Assembly (NCBI RefSeq): GCF_022346995.1
Contig: NZ_JAKRNM010000001.1
Coordinates: 1,488,001-1,552,000 of the forward strand
Source of the DNA: Paenibacillus sp. ACRRY
GTDB taxonomy: Bacteria; Bacillota; Bacilli; Paenibacillales; Paenibacillaceae
DNA: 64,000 nt
Reading direction: 5' to 3'
Under the pieces are notes generated by a model. It worked only from the letters and a program-made list of their open reading frames with translations. It did no database searches and was not told where the DNA came from. Positions 36,245 to 45,026 of this stretch are shown here, piece after piece (within the stretch, counting starts at the first letter, position 1; each line of letters opens with the position of its first letter). Made by a program: the position numbers and the translations under genes.

Positions 36245-37348
36245 CTACTTCAGTGTTTTCAACACTTCAGTTGTAAATGGAATGATCTCGGACTGGCGTC
36301 CTTCACGCACTTTTGCAGGCCACTCCGGATCACTAAGCAGTACACGTCCCAGAGCGATCAGCTCAAACTCCTTGTTCTCTAACATTGCATTTAATTGGTC
36401 CAAGTGAGCATCGCCAGTTCCCTGATTCTCGGTTGATCGGTCCACGAATTCGGCTTCCAGACCAACGGACCCAACGGATATCGCAGGTTTCCCGCTTAAT
36501 TTTTGTGTCCAACCGGCAAGGTTTAACTCAGATCCCTCGAATTCCGGCAACCAGAAGCGACGAGTCGAGCAATGAAAGATATCTACACCTGCCGCAGACA
36601 ACGGCGCAAGAAATTGCTCCAGCTGTTCAGGGGTATCCACCAGGCGAGCATCATAATTGCCCATTTTCCATTGAGAGAAACGAAGTACGATCGGAAAGTC
36701 CGGTCCAACCGCCTTGCGACACGCTTCAATAACCTCAACTGCAAATTGTGTGCGTTTGACCAAGTCACCGCCATACTTGTCTGTACGTCGATTGGTATGC
36801 TCCCAGAAAAACTGATCAATCAGGTATCCGTGAGCGCCATGCAATTCTATGCCATCAAACCCGATCCGCTTCGCATCTGCAGCTGCTTGTGCAAACGCTT
36901 GTACCAGGCCTTGGATCTCTTCTTCGGTCAAAGGTTCCCTGTTCTCTTCCCCTGCCATGCTGATGCCAGAGGGGCTAACAGGCTCTGCTTCCGCATGAGG
37001 CAGATCGCCTGTACGACGGGCCGTGCCCACATGCCACAATTGAGGCATGATTTTACCGCCTGCGTCATGGACGGCCTGGACCACATTCGACCAGCCCTGG
37101 AGAGATTCATCACCATGAAATAATGGGATACTCGCACCGCTTACAGAGGAAGGATGGTTAATCCCTGTCCCCTCCGTAATAATGAGCCCTACACCGCCAG
37201 CTGCTCTGCGCTTGTAATATTCAGCAACTTCCGGCCCGGGTACACCCTCTGGAGAGAAACCGCGAGTCATGGGTGCCATGACGATCCGATTGGACAATGT
37301 AAGCTTGTCTGAAGTGAAGGGTGTAAACAACGCTGAAGGTATATTCAT
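36245..37348 (-). CDS. Old yellow enzyme family NADH:flavin oxidoreductase
   Basis: An FMN-dependent ene-reductase of 367 residues. The N-terminal LSNRIVMAPMTRGFS, the active-site ELHGAHGYLIDQFFWEHTN (about 168-186, His-x-x-N-type substrate-binding histidines) and RRTDKYGGDLVKR are typical. ELIALGRVLLSDPEW lies near the end. Such enzymes reduce alkenes, quinones or nitro compounds. The promoter overlaps an inverted repeat at 37412-37434 that could bind an HxlR- or TetR-type regulator. Monocistronic. Confidence 0.92.
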   Translation of the reverse strand: MNIPSALFTPFTSDKLTLSNRIVMAPMTRGFSPEGVPGPEVAEYYKRRAAGGVGLIITEGTGINHPSSVSGASIPLFHGDESLQGWSNVVQAVHDAGGKIMPQLWHVGTARRTGDLPHAEAEPVSPSGISMAGEENREPLTEEEIQGLVQAFAQAAADAKRIGFDGIELHGAHGYLIDQFFWEHTNRRTDKYGGDLVKRTQFAVEVIEACRKAVGPDFPIVLRFSQWKMGNYDARLVDTPEQLEQFLAPLSAAGVDIFHCSTRRFWLPEFEGSELNLAGWTQKLSGKPAISVGSVGLEAEFVDRSTENQGTGDAHLDQLNAMLENKEFELIALGRVLLSDPEWPAKVREGRQSEIIPFTTEVLKTLK

Positions 37349-37411
37349 TTGTTTATAGCTCCTTTATCTTGTGGAATGTCAGAACCCAATTACCTTTCCA
37401 TTTTATAGTTT

Positions 37412-37434
37412 GTGAGTTTTATTTTCAAACTCGC
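37412..37434. promoter_or_regulatory. Inverted repeat over the old yellow enzyme promoter
   Basis: GTGAGTTT (37412-37419) and AAACTCGC (37427-37434) form an 8-bp inverted repeat with one mismatch. On the minus strand a TATAAA -10 follows directly, so binding here should block transcription. Confidence 0.45.
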
Positions 37435-37458
37435 TAATGAGATGGTCTCTTATGTAAG

Positions 37459-37522
37459 AAAAAAATAGAGCACCCCCGCAGCAAGTAGCAATACAATTAC
37501 GCTGCTGCACGTGTATGCTCTG
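37459..37522 (-). terminator. Terminator after the beta-propeller gene
   Basis: AGAGCA/TGCTCT with inner GCAGCA/TGCTGC pairing is followed by ATTTTTTT on the minus strand. Confidence 0.7.
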
Positions 37523-37607
37523 TGTTTACCGTCTTAATCCTTTTGCAGGTTAACCAATAATAGAAATGAAGCATAGTATATACTCCTTACTTTGCCTTTG
37601 CGTTCCC

Positions 37608-38921
37608 TTAATCCGAATTCACAGGAATGTCATTGCGATGAACTCTGAGTATTTTGCCCGATGAAGTTGAGACTACGTCCGGATCCGTGCCCAAACCGAA
37701 ATAGAAATCCCCTTCATGCTCTTCAAATGACTTCGCATACGTGTCCTGGTTAAACCGGAGGATTTCATGCCAATTGATCAGGTCCGTGGTTTGGTACACC
37801 CGGTTAATATACAGATTTTTATTTTGGAACGTGTAGGTGAGTACATACACTTTACCGTCGCGCAAAAGCAAGTCTGTTGGCAATGCTTTGGCATCTGGCA
37901 AAATCACGCGTCTAGCCTGATTAATGGCAGTCATGACATTTAAGGATTTGGGAAGTAGCTGACCATCATTGAATACGCCACCCGCGATATAGACTAACTT
38001 GTTATCAAAGTTAACATTTTTTCCGATTTTGTTATACGGAACCGTGCCCTGTTGATAGGTCAGTCCCGGCAGGATTTTGTTACCATAGATCACAACGTCT
38101 TTCTTCTCCAGATTCGCGTTAATCTCCAGGAAATTGGTCTTGTCATTCCAGATTTTATTGGCAGGATACATCATGCCGGATGCATACAGCTTGCCCCCCA
38201 GCTCAAACAGCGTATATGCCCGTAGCCCGAACGTATTAATGTTTGCAAACTTCTGCCAGCTTACGCCCATATCATGTGAAATCAGAATTGTAGGCTTATC
38301 CTCTGTTCCGAGAGCGGCAAACATTTTGCCTTGAAACAGGGCAAGATCATAAACGTGTACCCCAAGCGGAAGGTTACGGTATTTCGTCCATACGTCCTCA
38401 TCCAGCCGATAAAAGTTCCCGAGACTCCAGTGCTCTCCGTCGGAATCATTTCCCGGAATATAGAGCTTGTCGTCCAGGACCTTGTAGATATCAATCTGTT
38501 CCTCATCCACGACCATTTTGGTCGATGGAACAATTCCTGGATTGCTATTGCTGACTGCCTGTCTATTAAACGATGAGGTTGCTGTATCAAAGTAAATGAC
38601 CGGGATGGGACCGGAGTTCGGCGCTACCCCCATATTGCTGCTGTTGCCATGACCCAAATAGATCTTGCCTCTGTACAACTGCATATCCCACACATTGTTG
38701 GCGTAAGGCGTTTTGGCAAAGGGTCGTCCAAGTAGCTCAACCTTGCTTGTCACATCGGCAGAACTGATCGGTACATTGGATACTTTCGCCATAGCCCGTT
38801 CAACAGTCGGCTTGCGCTCGGCCTTGTCACTGTTTTTGGGCTTGGCACTCCCTGTAAGCATCCAACCTACGCTTGCAACGATGGTCAAAATAAGAGCTGC
38901 CCATTTCGTGTTATTGTGCAT
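37608..38921 (-). CDS. Membrane-anchored or secreted predicted beta-propeller protein (unrecognised)
   Basis: A 437-residue protein with an N-terminal hydrophobic segment (about 8-24, ALILTIVASVGWMLTG) that may be a signal or anchor. The rest is rich in repeated short blades of the type LYRGKIYLGHG, LDDKLYIPG, FQGKMFAALG, LGGKLYASG and RDGKVYVLTY. These suggest a six- to seven-bladed propeller of the kelch/BNR kind. I do not recognise a specific family or activity. The ATG at 38921 follows AAGGAGG. A longer frame upstream lacks a ribosome binding site. The promoter carries the same palindrome as the hpaB-like gene. Confidence 0.75.
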   Translation of the reverse strand: MHNNTKWAALILTIVASVGWMLTGSAKPKNSDKAERKPTVERAMAKVSNVPISSADVTSKVELLGRPFAKTPYANNVWDMQLYRGKIYLGHGNSSNMGVAPNSGPIPVIYFDTATSSFNRQAVSNSNPGIVPSTKMVVDEEQIDIYKVLDDKLYIPGNDSDGEHWSLGNFYRLDEDVWTKYRNLPLGVHVYDLALFQGKMFAALGTEDKPTILISHDMGVSWQKFANINTFGLRAYTLFELGGKLYASGMMYPANKIWNDKTNFLEINANLEKKDVVIYGNKILPGLTYQQGTVPYNKIGKNVNFDNKLVYIAGGVFNDGQLLPKSLNVMTAINQARRVILPDAKALPTDLLLRDGKVYVLTYTFQNKNLYINRVYQTTDLINWHEILRFNQDTYAKSFEEHEGDFYFGLGTDPDVVSTSSGKILRVHRNDIPVNSD

Positions 38922-38968
38922 GCCCGCTTCCTCCTTCGTTTTGATAATGAATGCCTTTTCATATAAAC

Positions 38969-38983
38969 GATACAAATTGTATC
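38969..38983. promoter_or_regulatory. 15-bp palindromic operator upstream of the beta-propeller gene
   Basis: GATACAAATTGTATC, the exact complement of the site at 29672-29686, lies about 50 bases before the start and just past the -10 at 38989. A bound protein would block the start of transcription. Confidence 0.65.
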
Positions 38984-38988
38984 TTTTT

Positions 38989-39017
38989 ATATTATGTAAA
39001 ACAGAACAAGCATGCAA
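38989..39017 (-). promoter_or_regulatory. Promoter of the beta-propeller gene
   Basis: Minus-strand TTGCAT (39012-39017) and TAATAT (38989-38994) are 17 bases apart, immediately before the palindromic operator. Confidence 0.5.
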
Positions 39018-39137
39018 TACATTCCGCCCTTTTCAACAAAAATAGACAGCTACATCCGAAGATGAGCTGCCTACGCAAGTATTCCATTTAGTCATATGAT
39101 TTCGTTTTAATACATAGAGAAGATTTCTGAGTTGTTG

Positions 39138-40187
39138 CTACTCGGCTTTGACCAGGATTTTCACCTGATTTTTCTCCTTCAAGAGAGCCTCAAACCCTTG
39201 ATCCACCACTTCATCCAGCGAGATGCGCTTGGTCACCAGCTTGTCTGCTGGGAAGAAGCCTTTATCCATCAGACTAATCACAGCCGGGAATACATCCCGA
39301 TAACCAATAATGCCGTTCACCGTACGTTCTTTCATGACGATAGAGTTCGGCAGGATCGGAGCCGCTTTCTCAAAAATGCTGACGATCATCAGCTCTCCGC
39401 CAATACGTGTCGAGTCGATCGCTTGCTGCAGCACAGGTGGAACACCTGTAACTTCATAAGCAACGTTCACGCCGCCTTGCGTACGTCTATGAATCTCTTC
39501 CACGACATTGTACTGGGTTGGATCAATAACGATAGCGCCAAGCTCTTCGGCTTTCGCTTTGCGCTCCTCGGACAGCTCTACCACGTAAATGTCGGAGGCG
39601 CCGGAAGCTTTCAATGCTTCAATAACGAGCAGACCGATGGGACCCGCACCAAATACAGCTGCAGTATCGCCTACTTTCAGCTTACTTTGACGCACAGCAT
39701 GCAGGGCAACAGCAGAAGGTTCCACCAATGCTCCCTGTTCGTAGGAAATGGAGTCAGGGATGGCGTGTACCATATACTCTTCAGCTGTAACGTATTCGGA
39801 GAAACCTCCGCCTCCTCCGGCGAGACCGAGGAATCCCATCTGGTCGCACAGATTGTATCTTCCCTGTTTGCAGGCTTCACAATGTCCGCATGCATATATA
39901 GGTTCAACGACAACACGGTCTCCTGCTTGAAAACGGGTAACACCTTCACCCACTTCAACGACTTGTCCCGAGAACTCGTGTCCCATCACTACAGGTGCCT
40001 GTTCGCCTGTTAGCGGATGCGGTGCTTGGGCTGGAATGAAAATCGGTCCTGCGGTATATTCATGCAGATCACTGCCGCAGATTCCGCACCATTCCACTTT
40101 TATTTTAACTTTCCCCTGTGCCGGGCTAGGTTCATCGATATGTTCGAGACGTAGATCTTTAACACCATGCCAACGTAATGCTTTCAT
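39138..40187 (-). CDS. bdhA: (R,R)-butanediol dehydrogenase-like zinc alcohol dehydrogenase
   Basis: A cytosolic NAD-dependent medium-chain dehydrogenase that should interconvert acetoin and 2,3-butanediol. The 349-residue protein has catalytic zinc ligands in WCGICGSDLHEY (Cys about 37) and GHEFSG (His about 70), a structural zinc site CGHCEACKQGRYNLC (about 100-114) and the cofactor motif GAGPIGLL (about 173). The acetoin-type loop FIPAQAPHPLTGEQAP matches BdhA. The start follows GGGAG by nine bases. A TTGACA promoter with a LacI-type operator at its start point suggests control by the adjacent LacI-family gene. Confidence 0.9.
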   Translation of the reverse strand: MKALRWHGVKDLRLEHIDEPSPAQGKVKIKVEWCGICGSDLHEYTAGPIFIPAQAPHPLTGEQAPVVMGHEFSGQVVEVGEGVTRFQAGDRVVVEPIYACGHCEACKQGRYNLCDQMGFLGLAGGGGGFSEYVTAEEYMVHAIPDSISYEQGALVEPSAVALHAVRQSKLKVGDTAAVFGAGPIGLLVIEALKASGASDIYVVELSEERKAKAEELGAIVIDPTQYNVVEEIHRRTQGGVNVAYEVTGVPPVLQQAIDSTRIGGELMIVSIFEKAAPILPNSIVMKERTVNGIIGYRDVFPAVISLMDKGFFPADKLVTKRISLDEVVDQGFEALLKEKNQVKILVKAE

Positions 40188-40223
40188 TCATTTCATCTCC
40201 CAGATCATAGGTTTAAATATAAT

Positions 40224-40237
40224 CGGAAACGTTTCCG
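40224..40237. promoter_or_regulatory. LacI/cre-type operator at the bdhA promoter
   Basis: CGGAAACGTTTCCG, a perfect 14-bp palindrome, sits at the likely start of transcription of bdhA. It differs from the site before the lacI-like gene by a single base. It could also be read by CcpA, but the flanking C/G ends are not the cre consensus. Confidence 0.7.
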
Positions 40238-40243
40238 TAGTTA

Positions 40244-40272
40244 AATATGTCATAGTTTAGATAGTCTGTCAA
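40244..40272 (-). promoter_or_regulatory. bdhA promoter
   Basis: Minus-strand TTGACA (40267-40272) and CATATT (40244-40249) are 17 bases apart, directly upstream of the operator. Confidence 0.6.
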
Positions 40273-40503
40273 ACACATTTTCCCATAAATACGTCGAATT
40301 CATGAATTTTATGCCTTTACATGCTGCATGATAAAACCTGCTTTGATTGCCTCTATCCAAAGCTTTGCAAATTATAAGCTTAAGAACGTTTGGAATAAGT
40401 TAACACCGTGCTTACGGTTATAGCTAATGGAAAGTCTATTGACTTACAAAAAGTGTTATAATCAGAGTATACACATGAATTCAACAAGAAATTACTTTAG
40501 ATT
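40273..40503. other. Divergent intergenic region, bdhA / lacI-like
   Basis: AT-rich and without a visible gene. It holds TTGACT followed by TATAAT and TATACA near 40449-40477, which should provide the lacI-like promoter, although the exact pairing of boxes is unclear. Confidence 0.4.
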
Positions 40504-40517
40504 CGGAATCGTTTCCG
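40504..40517. promoter_or_regulatory. LacI-type operator before the lacI-like gene
   Basis: CGGAATCGTTTCCG lies 22 bases before the GTG start and downstream of the -10, consistent with autorepression. Confidence 0.65.
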
Positions 40518-40538
40518 ATGAAGTGAGGTTACCCAAAC

Positions 40539-41570
40539 GTGAGCAAAGATCAAAAAGTCACCATTAAGGATGTGGCGGAGTTAGCGGGAGTGGGAATTGC
40601 CACCGTCTCAAGAGCCATCAATAATTCTGAAGGTATCAGCAGCAAAACCAGAGATAAGGTCATGCAGGCCATTGAAGAGCTCGGTTTTGTTCCCAACACC
40701 TCCGCTCAGAGTCTAAAAATACGCCAGACCCACCAAATTGCCTTGGTTGTACCTGATATACGAAACGCGATCATTCCAGAGATCTCCTGGTCTGTTGAAC
40801 AAACAGCTAAGCAGCACGGCTACCACGTGGTACAGATTAATACGGCGGGGAATGCCCGTACAGAACTGGAAACCATCCGAAATATTAAAAAGCTGCATGT
40901 GGACGGCCTCATATTCATGCCGCTTGCTTATCCCAAAACGCTGCCAGGTTTGATCGATAAGGCTCCCCTTCCCATCTCCATGATTAACTACGGCAAGAGG
41001 CTCGAACCCGGCATGAAGGCAGATATCGTTTCTCTATCTCAGCCTGAGGGAAAGCTTGTAATGGAACATTTAATTAAAATTGGACGAACCCGGATTGCCT
41101 ATGCGGGTGCCCCCAAGGACATCATAGAAGAGCGTTATCGGGCGTATGAACAAGCTCTGCCTCATGTCGATATTTCACTTGTCTATTTCGGAGAAGATTT
41201 CTCCCTGAACACCGGAGCAAACGCTGCGGATTACTTCCATGGATTGACCCATATGCCAGACGCAGTCTACGCCATCAATGACATGGTAGCCATCGGATTG
41301 GTTAACCGGTTCAAAGAATTGGGTGTACGTGTACCCGAAGATGTCGCCGTGGTTGGGGTCGATAATAATCAATGGACTACCGTCTCATCCCCGCAGATCA
41401 GCTCGGTTTCCATAATGGGTGAAGAGGTTGCCAGGCTGGCGACAGAATTGCTGCTCAAACGAATTCGAGAGATGAGCACTACAGACTATGAGCATATCCA
41501 GTTTGAACCCAGACTTATCGTACGTGAATCAAGTGTAGCGATGATTCGTCCCTCTTCATCAGGTTCCTAA
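40539..41570 (+). CDS. LacI family transcriptional regulator
   Basis: A 343-residue repressor with an N-terminal HTH (VTIKDVAELAGVGIATVSRAINN, quoted in part; about 7-30), a hinge helix (AQSLKI) and a periplasmic-binding-like sensor domain (about 65-335) with DAVYAINDMVAIGLV and VAVVGVDNNQWTT. The start is GTG with GTGAGG ten bases upstream. Nearly identical palindromes before this gene and before divergent bdhA suggest it controls both. The effector is probably a sugar or a sugar phosphate. Confidence 0.9.
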   Translation: MSKDQKVTIKDVAELAGVGIATVSRAINNSEGISSKTRDKVMQAIEELGFVPNTSAQSLKIRQTHQIALVVPDIRNAIIPEISWSVEQTAKQHGYHVVQINTAGNARTELETIRNIKKLHVDGLIFMPLAYPKTLPGLIDKAPLPISMINYGKRLEPGMKADIVSLSQPEGKLVMEHLIKIGRTRIAYAGAPKDIIEERYRAYEQALPHVDISLVYFGEDFSLNTGANAADYFHGLTHMPDAVYAINDMVAIGLVNRFKELGVRVPEDVAVVGVDNNQWTTVSSPQISSVSIMGEEVARLATELLLKRIREMSTTDYEHIQFEPRLIVRESSVAMIRPSSSGS

Positions 41571-41604
41571 AGGTGTATCCTAGTAGATGATGAAATTCCC
41601 ATGC

Positions 41605-41656
41605 AAAAAGGTGTCCTTACAGCCATTAATCACGGCCTGAAGGTCACCTTTTTTTT
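41605..41656. terminator. Bidirectional terminator after the lacI-like gene
   Basis: A long stem (AAAAAGGTG...CACCTTTTT with inner CCTT/AAGG pairing) is followed by eight T on the plus strand and by TTTTT on the minus strand. It serves both convergent genes. Confidence 0.85.
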
Positions 41657-41704
41657 GATATCTGTATCGCTTTAATGAAAACCGAAATCTAGCATGGTTT
41701 GTTA

Positions 41705-42676
41705 CTACTTCACGATCAACTGTCTAATCGGGCTGCCTTGTAGAAACATCTCGATGTTCTCTACCGCATGATTGTAATAGATTTCATAATTTCCTCGGGT
41801 CACATAACCCAAATGCGGTGTTGCCAGCACGTTAGGCAAGGTTCGCATGATATGATTAACAGGCAAAGGCTCCTGTTCAAAGACATCAAGTCCTGCCCCG
41901 GCGATCTGACCATTTTGCAATGCCTCAACCATAGCCTCCTGATCCACAATTCCCGCACGGGAAGTATTGATCAGCAATGCTGTCTTTTTCATCCGCTGGA
42001 ATTCAGCCTGTCCAATCAGATGACGAGTACGTTCACTTAGCACCAGATGAATGGACACAATATCACTTTGCTCCAGCAGCTCTTCCTTTGTTTCGCACCA
42101 GATTACGCCTTGTTCTCCGGCTTGTCCAGGTGTCAAATGCTGACTCCAGGCCATGACGTTCATGCCAAAAGCCTTGGCAATCATGGCCATCCGCGAACCT
42201 ATCTTGCCCAATCCGAGCAGCCCGAGAGTCTTTCCGTACAAATCCATGCCGACCGTACTCTGCCAGTTGCGATTGGATTTCAGCGCATTATTTTCTGTAA
42301 CCAGCTGCCTGGACAGTCCTAGGATAAGTGCCCAGGTTAGTTCCGTCGGTGGATTGGAGCTGCCTTCTGTCCCACACACCGTGACCCCATGGCGTTCCGC
42401 AGCCTTAAGATCAATCGAGGCATTTCGCATCCCTGTTGTAATCAGCAGCTTCAGCTTGGGAAGCCTGGATATAACCGATTCAGGAAACGGAGTACGCTCA
42501 CGCATCAGGATGACGATATCCACATCCTGCAGCTCCTGAATGACCTTTTCTTCCGAGCCCATGTAATGATTAAAGGTCTGAACCTCAACCCGATCCTGGA
42601 CTGAACTCCAGTCAGCCAATGACAGGGCGACGTTCTGGTAATCGTCCAATATGGCGCAACGTAATTTCGTTTGCAA
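41705..42676 (-). CDS. D-2-hydroxyacid dehydrogenase family protein
   Basis: An NAD(P)-dependent dehydrogenase of 323 residues resembling phosphoglycerate or hydroxypyruvate reductases. The nucleotide motif LGLLGLGKIGSRMA (about 140-153), the catalytic Arg in NTSRAGIVDQEAM (about 228), Glu in AGLDVFEQEPLP (about 255) and His in TPHLGYVTRG (about 285) are all present. The start is best placed at TTG 42676, six bases after GGAGGAGGGG. An in-frame TTG at 42694 precedes that site. No ACT domain is present, so it is not a full SerA. Substrate is unknown. Confidence 0.88.
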   Translation of the reverse strand: MQTKLRCAILDDYQNVALSLADWSSVQDRVEVQTFNHYMGSEEKVIQELQDVDIVILMRERTPFPESVISRLPKLKLLITTGMRNASIDLKAAERHGVTVCGTEGSSNPPTELTWALILGLSRQLVTENNALKSNRNWQSTVGMDLYGKTLGLLGLGKIGSRMAMIAKAFGMNVMAWSQHLTPGQAGEQGVIWCETKEELLEQSDIVSIHLVLSERTRHLIGQAEFQRMKKTALLINTSRAGIVDQEAMVEALQNGQIAGAGLDVFEQEPLPVNHIMRTLPNVLATPHLGYVTRGNYEIYYNHAVENIEMFLQGSPIRQLIVK

Positions 42677-42764
42677 TCTGTACCCCTCCTCCAAAATGCG
42701 TTATATCCTACACCTACCCGTATTGTACCAATTCGACTCCGGTCTGCCCAATGTCCTTAGACAT

Positions 42765-42796
42765 AAAAAAAGAGCCGGAAATATGTTCCGCCTCTT
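42765..42796 (-). terminator. Terminator after the 85-residue membrane protein gene
   Basis: GAGCCGGAA and TTCCGCCTC pair with one mismatch, followed by seven T on the minus strand. Confidence 0.75.
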
Positions 42797-42800
42797 CAAT

Positions 42801-43058
42801 TCATATTAACATTTTAAAAATTAGCGCCGTGATTACAATCGCAATCGTGACCTTTGATAATCCACGAACTTTGTATACAAACCGATCTAATTTTCCCTGA
42901 TCATTGGTAAAGAGAGATGCTTCTATCGCCGCCAGAGCCAATAATCCGAACATGATGAGACTGAATGTTATGATGCCTACTCCACCAAGAGTCGTTATCG
43001 ATACACCTAGGACATAAAAGATAATAAGATACAATCGCCAATATGTAGTAAGTACCAT
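42801..43058 (-). CDS. Small predicted membrane protein, three segments (unrecognised)
   Basis: An 85-residue protein with three hydrophobic segments (about 7-24, 28-47 and 66-84) and a charged loop between the second and third (FTNDQGKLDRFVYKVRG). The ATG follows AAGGAGG by six bases and a terminator follows the stop, so it is a real single gene. I do not recognise the family. Confidence 0.75.
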   Translation of the reverse strand: MVLTTYWRLYLIIFYVLGVSITTLGGVGIITFSLIMFGLLALAAIEASLFTNDQGKLDRFVYKVRGLSKVTIAIVITALIFKMLI

Positions 43059-43175
43059 GGAATTCCTCCTTGGAATTGAATGTTACTATATTTACGTTTC
43101 ACTTTACATATAGTCTCATATAATCAATATTCTCCTATTGATTTACGATATTGGGGTTTATCAAGCACCCAACCC

Positions 43176-44264
43176 TTAACGCAAAGCATCCAGTTCAATT
43201 TCATGACTGACGTATAGCTCCATTCTGGATCTCAGTTGATGATATCGTTCGATCAGCACATGATCCATTCCGAGTGCATTCGTAATCACACCTAATATGG
43301 AATCATCCACATGTGGTGTACTCCAGCTAAACAGCTGCTGATACAGGTTCATCATGGATTCTTGGTTCTCCTTAACATATCTAAGCGGGTGTGAGATGGA
43401 TTCAAGTTTTAACTGCAGCAAGTCGTGAAGCACGTGAAACCGATGCTCCTCAGCCATGCTTCTTGTTAAGCCTGCTTGGGAAGTCTGCACACTACTCGCT
43501 TTATCTGTAAATGTAGCTAAGCCCGCTTCGTCCTTCAGATCTCTGATCAAATCCGAAAATGTTAATCCAACCATGGGCATAGCCATGTAAGCCCACCAAT
43601 GACTGCCTGTTCCATTACCGTACAGCTCCCAATTCGGATTCCATAACATACTTCGAATATGTTCTTTCTGAGAGGTTCCGTACATCGCAATACCCCATAC
43701 CAGCCCGCCATTGCAGTCCACTGAAGCCTGTTCTCCCCACGCCAGAAGCTTCGGCACCATGTTCTCGGCAGGAGACCATTTTGCACATAATGCAGGGAGT
43801 ATTTCCGGGAAAAGAGTATTTCCGTATACTTGCTCGAATTTATCACGCAACCGCTGATGTTGATCCTCACAAGGCATATGCAGCAAGGCCAAACAAGCAT
43901 CTTTAGACAAATACCGGTCTTCTAACATTACACAATCCACAAGATATTCGGTGCTGAGTTGATGCCCCATGTAAGCCAGCACATGCAGAACGTCACCGGG
44001 AGTTCCCTCTTTTAGCTTTCCATTCACAAAACTACATTGATGAAGCTGACGCGCAAGCTCCATATCACCGCAACGCATGACGACTTCCAGCAGCAGTACA
44101 TATCGATAATCCTCCGGATGCTCCAAATATAACTGGAGCAAGACCTCCGCGTCCTCCCGGTTCCCATACCTCGCAATAACTCGGCAATAGGATTGAATCA
44201 CCCCCGTATCCAGAGGATGGCCCGAACGAAACCATTCCAGCAATTTTTCGGTGGGCTGAATCAT
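43176..44264 (-). CDS. Hypothetical helical-repeat protein coupled to TetR
   Basis: A 362-residue cytosolic protein, strongly helical, with HEAT-like segments (YGNREDAEVLLQLYLEHPE, AYMGHQLSTEYLVDCVMLED, SKDACLALLHMP). No catalytic motif is visible and I do not recognise a family. The start at 44264 overlaps the TetR stop as ATGA and GGAGGGG lies upstream, so the two are translationally coupled. This suggests it acts with, or is induced along with, the regulator, but its role is open. Confidence 0.7.
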   Translation of the reverse strand: MIQPTEKLLEWFRSGHPLDTGVIQSYCRVIARYGNREDAEVLLQLYLEHPEDYRYVLLLEVVMRCGDMELARQLHQCSFVNGKLKEGTPGDVLHVLAYMGHQLSTEYLVDCVMLEDRYLSKDACLALLHMPCEDQHQRLRDKFEQVYGNTLFPEILPALCAKWSPAENMVPKLLAWGEQASVDCNGGLVWGIAMYGTSQKEHIRSMLWNPNWELYGNGTGSHWWAYMAMPMVGLTFSDLIRDLKDEAGLATFTDKASSVQTSQAGLTRSMAEEHRFHVLHDLLQLKLESISHPLRYVKENQESMMNLYQQLFSWSTPHVDDSILGVITNALGMDHVLIERYHQLRSRMELYVSHEIELDALR

Positions 44265-44854
44265 ATCGATTCCCCTCCAATAATCCATAACGCCGCCTCA
44301 ATACTTTGCTCCACAAACAAGCGCTCCGGCCCCGATTTCATCAACACAGTAAGTCCAATCATTGAAATAACCAGAGATTTTGCAGCTGCACTCGCATTCA
44401 GATCGCCGGACAATTCTCCGGACCGCTGCCCCCGTTCGATCGTCTCCTGAAAAATCACGCCCAGATACATCTGATGCTCTCGGGTTAGAACGACGAATTT
44501 CGAGTCGTGCGGTGCCAGTTCAACCATCGTATTAATGCAAAAACAACCGTGACTCGGCTTGGACACATCCCCCTCCGCCCCAATGTGCTCAAACAGCGCA
44601 CGAAATGCCTGTTTTACAGAACCTTCATGCTGAAGCCTCGATCTAATTTGCGCGGCATGCAAAGTGGTATATCTGCGCAGCGCTGTCTCGAATAACTCTT
44701 TTTTGTCCCCAAAGGCAGCATACAAACTGGGACGTTGAATACCCATTGCAGATGTCAGGTCAGTCAATGACGTTGCTTCAAATCCTTTATCCCAGAAAAT
44801 GTGCATGGCTGCCTCAAGCACTTTATCGGTATCAAACTCCCGTTGTCTCACCAT
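44261..44854 (-). CDS. TetR/AcrR family transcriptional regulator
   Basis: A 197-residue repressor. The N-terminal HTH is clear (FDTDKVLEAAMHIFWDKGFEATSL..GIQRPSLYAAFGDKKELF, about 7-52), and the ligand domain follows with CFCINTMVELAP (about 104). The pattern is that of the AcrR/YcdC-like group that controls efflux pumps. It is divergent from an MFS transporter with two palindromes in the shared promoter region, and its ATGA overlap couples it to the helical-repeat protein gene. Confidence 0.9.
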   Translation of the reverse strand: MVRQREFDTDKVLEAAMHIFWDKGFEATSLTDLTSAMGIQRPSLYAAFGDKKELFETALRRYTTLHAAQIRSRLQHEGSVKQAFRALFEHIGAEGDVSKPSHGCFCINTMVELAPHDSKFVVLTREHQMYLGVIFQETIERGQRSGELSGDLNASAAAKSLVISMIGLTVLMKSGPERLFVEQSIEAALWIIGGESI

Positions 44855-44880
44855 ATTCTTTCTCCTTTTTATGTACCAAT

Positions 44881-44895
44881 CGATATGTTATATCG
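44881..44895. promoter_or_regulatory. Palindrome near the tetR start
   Basis: CGATAT-GTT-ATATCG, a 6-bp perfect inverted repeat with a 3-base spacer, lies 27 bases upstream of the tetR ATG and may be an autoregulatory operator. Confidence 0.5.
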
Positions 44896-44981
44896 TAGCT
44901 TTCATCCAGAATGATGTCAATTCCACTTCTCCAATAATTGATTGAAATAAATAACATACAACTGCGTTGAAAAGTTTGTAA

Positions 44982-45011
44982 TTGACATTCGGATTACATA
45001 TACAGTATGTT
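44982..45011 (+). promoter_or_regulatory. Promoter of the MFS gene
   Basis: TTGACA (44982-44987) and TATGTT (45006-45011) are 18 bases apart. Confidence 0.5.
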
Positions 45012-45026
45012 AATCCAGAACTAAAG

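Noticed and set aside
39132..40013. Plus-strand open frame of 293 codons
   Set aside because: It is antisense to bdhA and low in protein-like features; a shadow of a strongly biased gene.
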